NCBI RefSeq assembly: GCF_043641665.1
Contig: NC_092186.1
Span: 16,883,001 to 16,947,000 of the forward strand
Direction of reading: 5' to 3'
Source: Enoplosus armatus
Lineage: Eukaryota; Chordata; Actinopteri; Centrarchiformes; Enoplosidae
Length of the DNA: 64,000 bases
Part shown: positions 60,331 to 64,000 of the stretch, piece after piece
Numbering within the stretch: the first letter of the stretch is position 1
Layout: each line of letters opens with the position of its first letter
Notes under the pieces: generated by a model
What the model saw: only the letters and a program-made list of their open reading frames with translations
The model's database searches: none
What the model was told of the DNA's origin: nothing
Made by a program: the position numbers and the translations under genes

Positions 60331-61847
60331 ACAAAGCAACTTTTCAGGGTCAGTAATTTACTTTAAGGTTTTCTACTGAAAACATGACGTAATACAGCCA
60401 ACAATCCCACGTCCATCCTACGACTTGCATCCCAATTTGTCTGCTTCAGAGAGGCCTGTTTTCTGTACATTCTCATGACTGCATCCAATTTTTGTTAACA
60501 TGTACAGCTGCAGTGTGTTCATCTGGGGTATTAATAAGAAAACATGCAGGCTCCAGTGAACTTGTTCAGTGTATTGACCTGATTATTCTGGTACAAATCA
60601 GCCTGCGTTAGTCTGACATGGCTCATTAGCAAGTGGAAATGATGGGACCTCTATAATCTTGTCAAATATCTAATTTCTCAGTTGAAGATGCAATTTTAGC
60701 TCTATACACAAGATGAGGATTTTCCAGGGTTTCCTCAGGGTTTAAAGAGTAGACCATGAACCCCAAACTCCCTGGTTGATGTCTGGCTGTGGACCTTTGT
60801 TGCATGTCATTAACCATCTCTCAATTCCCTGCTGGCTATATAATAAAAGGCATAAAATGCCCTGTGAGTTAAAAATAAAGATGGGGTTTTCCCTGCCGCA
60901 AATGTGCCTCCAACTTAAGTGAAAACACCACCAGTTCACAAAACAGCCTCATCTCGAGGTGCATTTAGTAGCTGTTCTGGAGCTTTCAATCATATCACAT
61001 GATCTTAATAAGCAGTTTGCCCAGTTATCATGGAAATGTAGATGTTCAAAATACCATTTTTTCTGACAACTTTAAGAAAGTCCGTTCACGTTGAGTTTCA
61101 AATGTGATATTATCAAAAGCTTCAGAGCTGCTACTAAATGGACCTTGGGGTGACATTGTTTGATCAATGGTTGTTTAAGGTCAAGAATGATCTTTGAAAC
61201 AAACATACAAAAAGTCTTCCATCAGAATTTGAACAAACACTGCAAGTGAACAACTGTGCATACAGCTGTGGATGGAGCCACAGCAGCGTCCACTTTAATG
61301 ACGCAAATCACCTATAAGCTATGAAGCGAACGAAATGTAACTTTGGGAATGATTAAGTTTTTGCCCTGAGGTCTGTCTCGCGAAGTAGGATTACTGAACG
61401 GGCTGAAAAACTGCACTGCTTTTTTTATTTTAGTCCAGAATTCAGATGCTGCCAGGTTTTACTCTGCAAAGTCACGCCAACAATTTAAGTAATCCGAGAG
61501 AGACTCCCGTCCAGTAACTGATGCAGCTTAAATTTCTGTAATTTGACATTTTGTCTTTAATTTGAAATGAGGCCTAAACCCACTTCATAAGACCTGCTGT
61601 TTGCCTTTTGGACAGGGCCAGGCAAGCTGCCCTCCTCCCCTTGTCAGTCTTTGTGCTAAGCCAATCAGATGCTGGTTGTAGGTTCATGTTTAAAAGACAG
61701 ACAAGAGTGTGGCATCGATCTTGTCATCGGACTCTTACCAAGACAGCAAATAAGCACATTTCCCAGGATATTGAACTATTCCTTTAAAGAGGCAGTGATT
61801 CGTGTGGAAAAAAGAACAGCAGCAGACATTTATCTGGTTGGAATAAA
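60331..61847. other. Convergent intergenic region between rnf13 and pfn2
   Basis: About 1.5 kb with a SINE copy at 60735-60885 and otherwise unique AT-rich sequence. No gene seen. If the distal pfn2 poly(A) signal is not used, the intergenic region is longer. Confidence 0.6.
60735..60885 (+). mobile_element. SINE copy, degraded head
   Basis: TGGACCTTTGTTGCATGTCA, a TC-rich middle and AATAAAAGGCATAAAATGCC match the body and tail of the SINE at 43.5 kb. The tRNA-like head is poorly preserved. It lies between rnf13 and pfn2. Confidence 0.6.
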
Positions 61848-62939
61848 TTTATTTGATCTGTCTGTAAACAAGGTGATAAATCAATTTATGGCATTTCTTG
61901 GTTTTATGCATATGAAATCAGATGCATTAAAGAGACTGTATCCCAGATGTAAGAAAAAAAGTGGTGAGCAAAAGGAAATGAACATAAATCAGCAAACAGG
62001 ACTTGAAACAGGTTGTTGTTTTTTTTGTTTTTTTTTTATGAGTACACATATCCCACAAGGCCTAAACAGTGGAGCTGAAGCTAAAAAAAAAAGAAAAAAA
62101 GAAAGAAAAAGTGCCAATGAAATGACTTCTTAGTGGACAGTGGGTAAAATCCATCTTACAAACAGCAACAGATCTCTCTATTATGGCACAGGATACACAG
62201 GTTCTGCAGTTTCGACAAGACAACCATAAGCGTCTTTCTTCCAACCAATCCCATCTCCCATTGAGTGTCATTTCTACTTTTGAAAGTGTTTTTTTCTTCA
62301 GTTGGACGTTACAGTTAGCAGTACTGAGCATGGACAGACCGTGTGATACCCCAGAGCTCAGCTGACTATAGAGTAGAAGGCAATTTATTCCACAGTTTTG
62401 TAGTTGTCAACACAGCATGGGTTTGTACAAATGCAGTCGTTTGTTTTCTAAACAAAAAAAACAAAACAATGAAATGAGAATTTTCTTGCAATACTCCCAC
62501 CCTTACCTCCCCTGTAGCTTCATATTTTTTATAACCATGGTAAGTATTACTGTCTGGTTATGGTTTCCTTCATCAGAAAAAAGGTTAGCAGTCATCCTTC
62601 ACATGATTTAGAGAATTGTATAAACACCCGAGCTTCGACTAAACTTGGTCCTATAAAAAGGAAGAAAAAAAAATCATCGAACTGGACACACTCCAGATGG
62701 TTATATGCTGGGATATCTACTGTCCAAAAATGGCAGCCTTTCAAAAAAACAAAATAAAAAAAGAAAAGAAAATATATTACAGGAGCTGGCAAACAAAAAC
62801 AGTATTAAGTGCCTGAGCCATTGTTACTGTGGAATGTCCATGGGTTGTCGTGTCGTCAGGGAGGTTGTGATGACGGGAGGAGAAGACACCATCGCTTGCA
62901 AATCCGGCTCATGATCGTCAACTAAGCTGATCCGGACAA

Positions 62940-62945
62940 CCCCCC

Positions 62946-62976
<31 letters not shown>

Positions 62977-62979
62977 ACG
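62940..62979. repeat. C23 run followed by (CA)n
   Basis: 23 C, then CA repeats with a G interruption at the end. Complementary in type and order to the tract at 63165-63217. Confidence 0.95.
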
Positions 62980-63164
62980 CACGCTACCACCCCCTCCCCT
63001 TTTTATGAAATGTAGTCAGGACCGAGCAGTGAATCAGAGGAGCTGGGGACTGGTTGGGTGGTGTTTATTGTTTGATGAAGATGAGTCTCTTGTGAGGTTT
63101 GTAGTATCGCCTGCTTTGAGCAAACTGGATGGGGGGGGGCTGAAAACTTTGGCAGGAGTGAGTG

Positions 63165-63171
63165 AGTGTGT

Positions 63172-63208
<37 letters not shown>

Positions 63209-63217
63209 GGGGGGGGG
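63165..63217. repeat. (GT)n followed by G12 run
   Basis: GT repeats with one A interruption, then 12 G (63206-63217). Confidence 0.95.
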
Positions 63218-63767
63218 TGAGAGGGAAACAACAGCGGACCGAGATATGCACACAGTCTGCCCTCCTGGATGTCATGGGGGAAATAAAAAGAGGAAGACAT
63301 GACGAGCTTCTTTACCGCTCAAGTGCTCCACCAAAAGGCATCGGCTGCTTGGGAAGGGAGTGTGTATGATCGGGTTTGGGTGAAATTGAGTAATGGGCAC
63401 CATGACAGAGAAAAGAAAGAAATATCTACTTCAAATTGACGCTATAGCTTTCATTGTCTGAGTGTTTGGCCAGAATGTTTTGCTGGTCTTGGTTAAGTAC
63501 AGATTTGTCATGACATCCTGTTAGCAACATGCTCATCTTTGCTATGGATCAACTTAATAGTGTGTAAGGGGGTAAGAGTACACAGCGCAAGTGTGTTGAG
63601 GGAAGAGGACGGGTTAGGGGAAGATGACAACAAAATATGGGATAACAAATGGGGAGGAGAGAAGGCAGAAAAAGAAAAAGAAAGTAACTACCAACTAGGA
63701 CTGGAAGTAGAGTGAAATGCAACAGGGTGGTAAGGGTGAGCTGCTAGGTGGCTGGGTACAGGCTGCT

Positions 63768-63865
63768 TTAGTATCCGGACTTCCTCAGGTACTCAGCCAT
63801 CTGAAATGCTTTCTTGTTGAGCTGTCCTCCATGGACACCTTCCTTCCCCATGACAAAAACCAATG
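63768..63865 (-). CDS. pfn2: Profilin 2, terminal coding exon
   Basis: The acceptor TGTGTACTCCAG precedes 63865; the stop TAA is at 63770-63768. One split codon plus 31 codons encode [20 protein letters not shown] then [12 protein letters not shown]. This matches the C-terminus of vertebrate PFN2 ([27 protein letters not shown]...). Profilin binds G-actin, phosphoinositides and poly-proline ligands in the cytosol. The C-terminal helix here keeps aromatic residues (Tyr in AEYL and the final Tyr) that contribute to the poly-proline site. Sequence upstream to the right edge is intron, and the remaining exons are beyond the window. It resembles the PFN2a-type last exon rather than the 2b type; no second alternative last exon was seen to its left. 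Convergent with rnf13, as in mammals. Confidence 0.92.
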
Positions 63866-64000
63866 CTGGAGTACACAAAGGAAAAAAAACAACAAAATAA
63901 ATGAACAGACATGGTGATAGCAGGGCTGGAAAAGAAAATACTTTTATTGCCACCTTGCTAAATGTGGGGCTATATTGTTGAGGACAAAGCCTGAACCCTG
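63866..64000 (-). other. pfn2 intron, partial
   Basis: Sequence upstream of the terminal exon acceptor. No further exon within the window. Confidence 0.7.

Larger units (their letters stand above)
61848..63767 (-). terminator. pfn2: pfn2 3' UTR with candidate poly(A) signals
   Basis: AATAAA reads on the minus strand at 63069-63064, 62389-62384 and 61853-61848, about 0.7, 1.4 and 1.9 kb after the stop. Which is used cannot be told from sequence alone. The UTR holds the C/CA and GT/G repeats described separately. Confidence 0.5.

Overview
This window is vertebrate nuclear DNA, most likely from a percomorph-type teleost fish. Genes are split into small exons with GT-AG introns. CA/GT, CT and GA microsatellites are very dense, with fish-type tRNA-derived SINE copies and a fish LINE 3' tail. 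The encoded proteins are close to mammalian orthologues. There is no bacterial, viral or CRISPR content, and no long transposon ORF. I rebuilt the coding exons by eye from splice sites and reading phase; every exon junction reported is phase-consistent.

Layout, left to right. (1) PPP1R2 (protein phosphatase 1 inhibitor 2) is on the minus strand. Five coding exons lie between 163 and 13388; the last short coding exon is off the left edge. (2) ANKUB1 (ubiquitin-like plus ankyrin-repeat protein) is on the minus strand, with six coding exons between 14573 and 18847. (3) RNF13 (endosomal/ER PA-TM-RING E3 ubiquitin ligase) is on the plus strand. It has a non-coding first exon near 21.2-21.4 kb, nine coding exons from 24295 to 59220, and a 3' UTR to about 60.33 kb. 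(4) The terminal exon of PFN2 (profilin 2) is on the minus strand at 63768-63865, with its 3' UTR extending leftwards. ANKUB1 and RNF13 are head to head; RNF13 and PFN2 are convergent. ANKUB1-RNF13-PFN2 is the same neighbourhood as human 3q25.1, whereas human PPP1R2 is at 3q29.

The genes do not form one pathway. RNF13 is a membrane ubiquitin ligase, PPP1R2 regulates PP1, PFN2 controls actin assembly, and ANKUB1 is poorly characterised. The rest is intron and intergenic DNA rich in simple repeats.

The most unusual structure is in RNF13 intron 7. A near-perfect inverted repeat there has both arms copied from exon 7, and one arm is perfectly complementary to 23 nt of that exon. Other points are a likely intronic polyadenylation site in ANKUB1, two exon-like segments that would break the reading frame if spliced in, an RNF13 leader with several upstream ATGs, a C-tract/CA versus GT/G-tract inverted repeat in the likely PFN2 3' UTR, and a microsatellite cluster at 36.8-38.2 kb.
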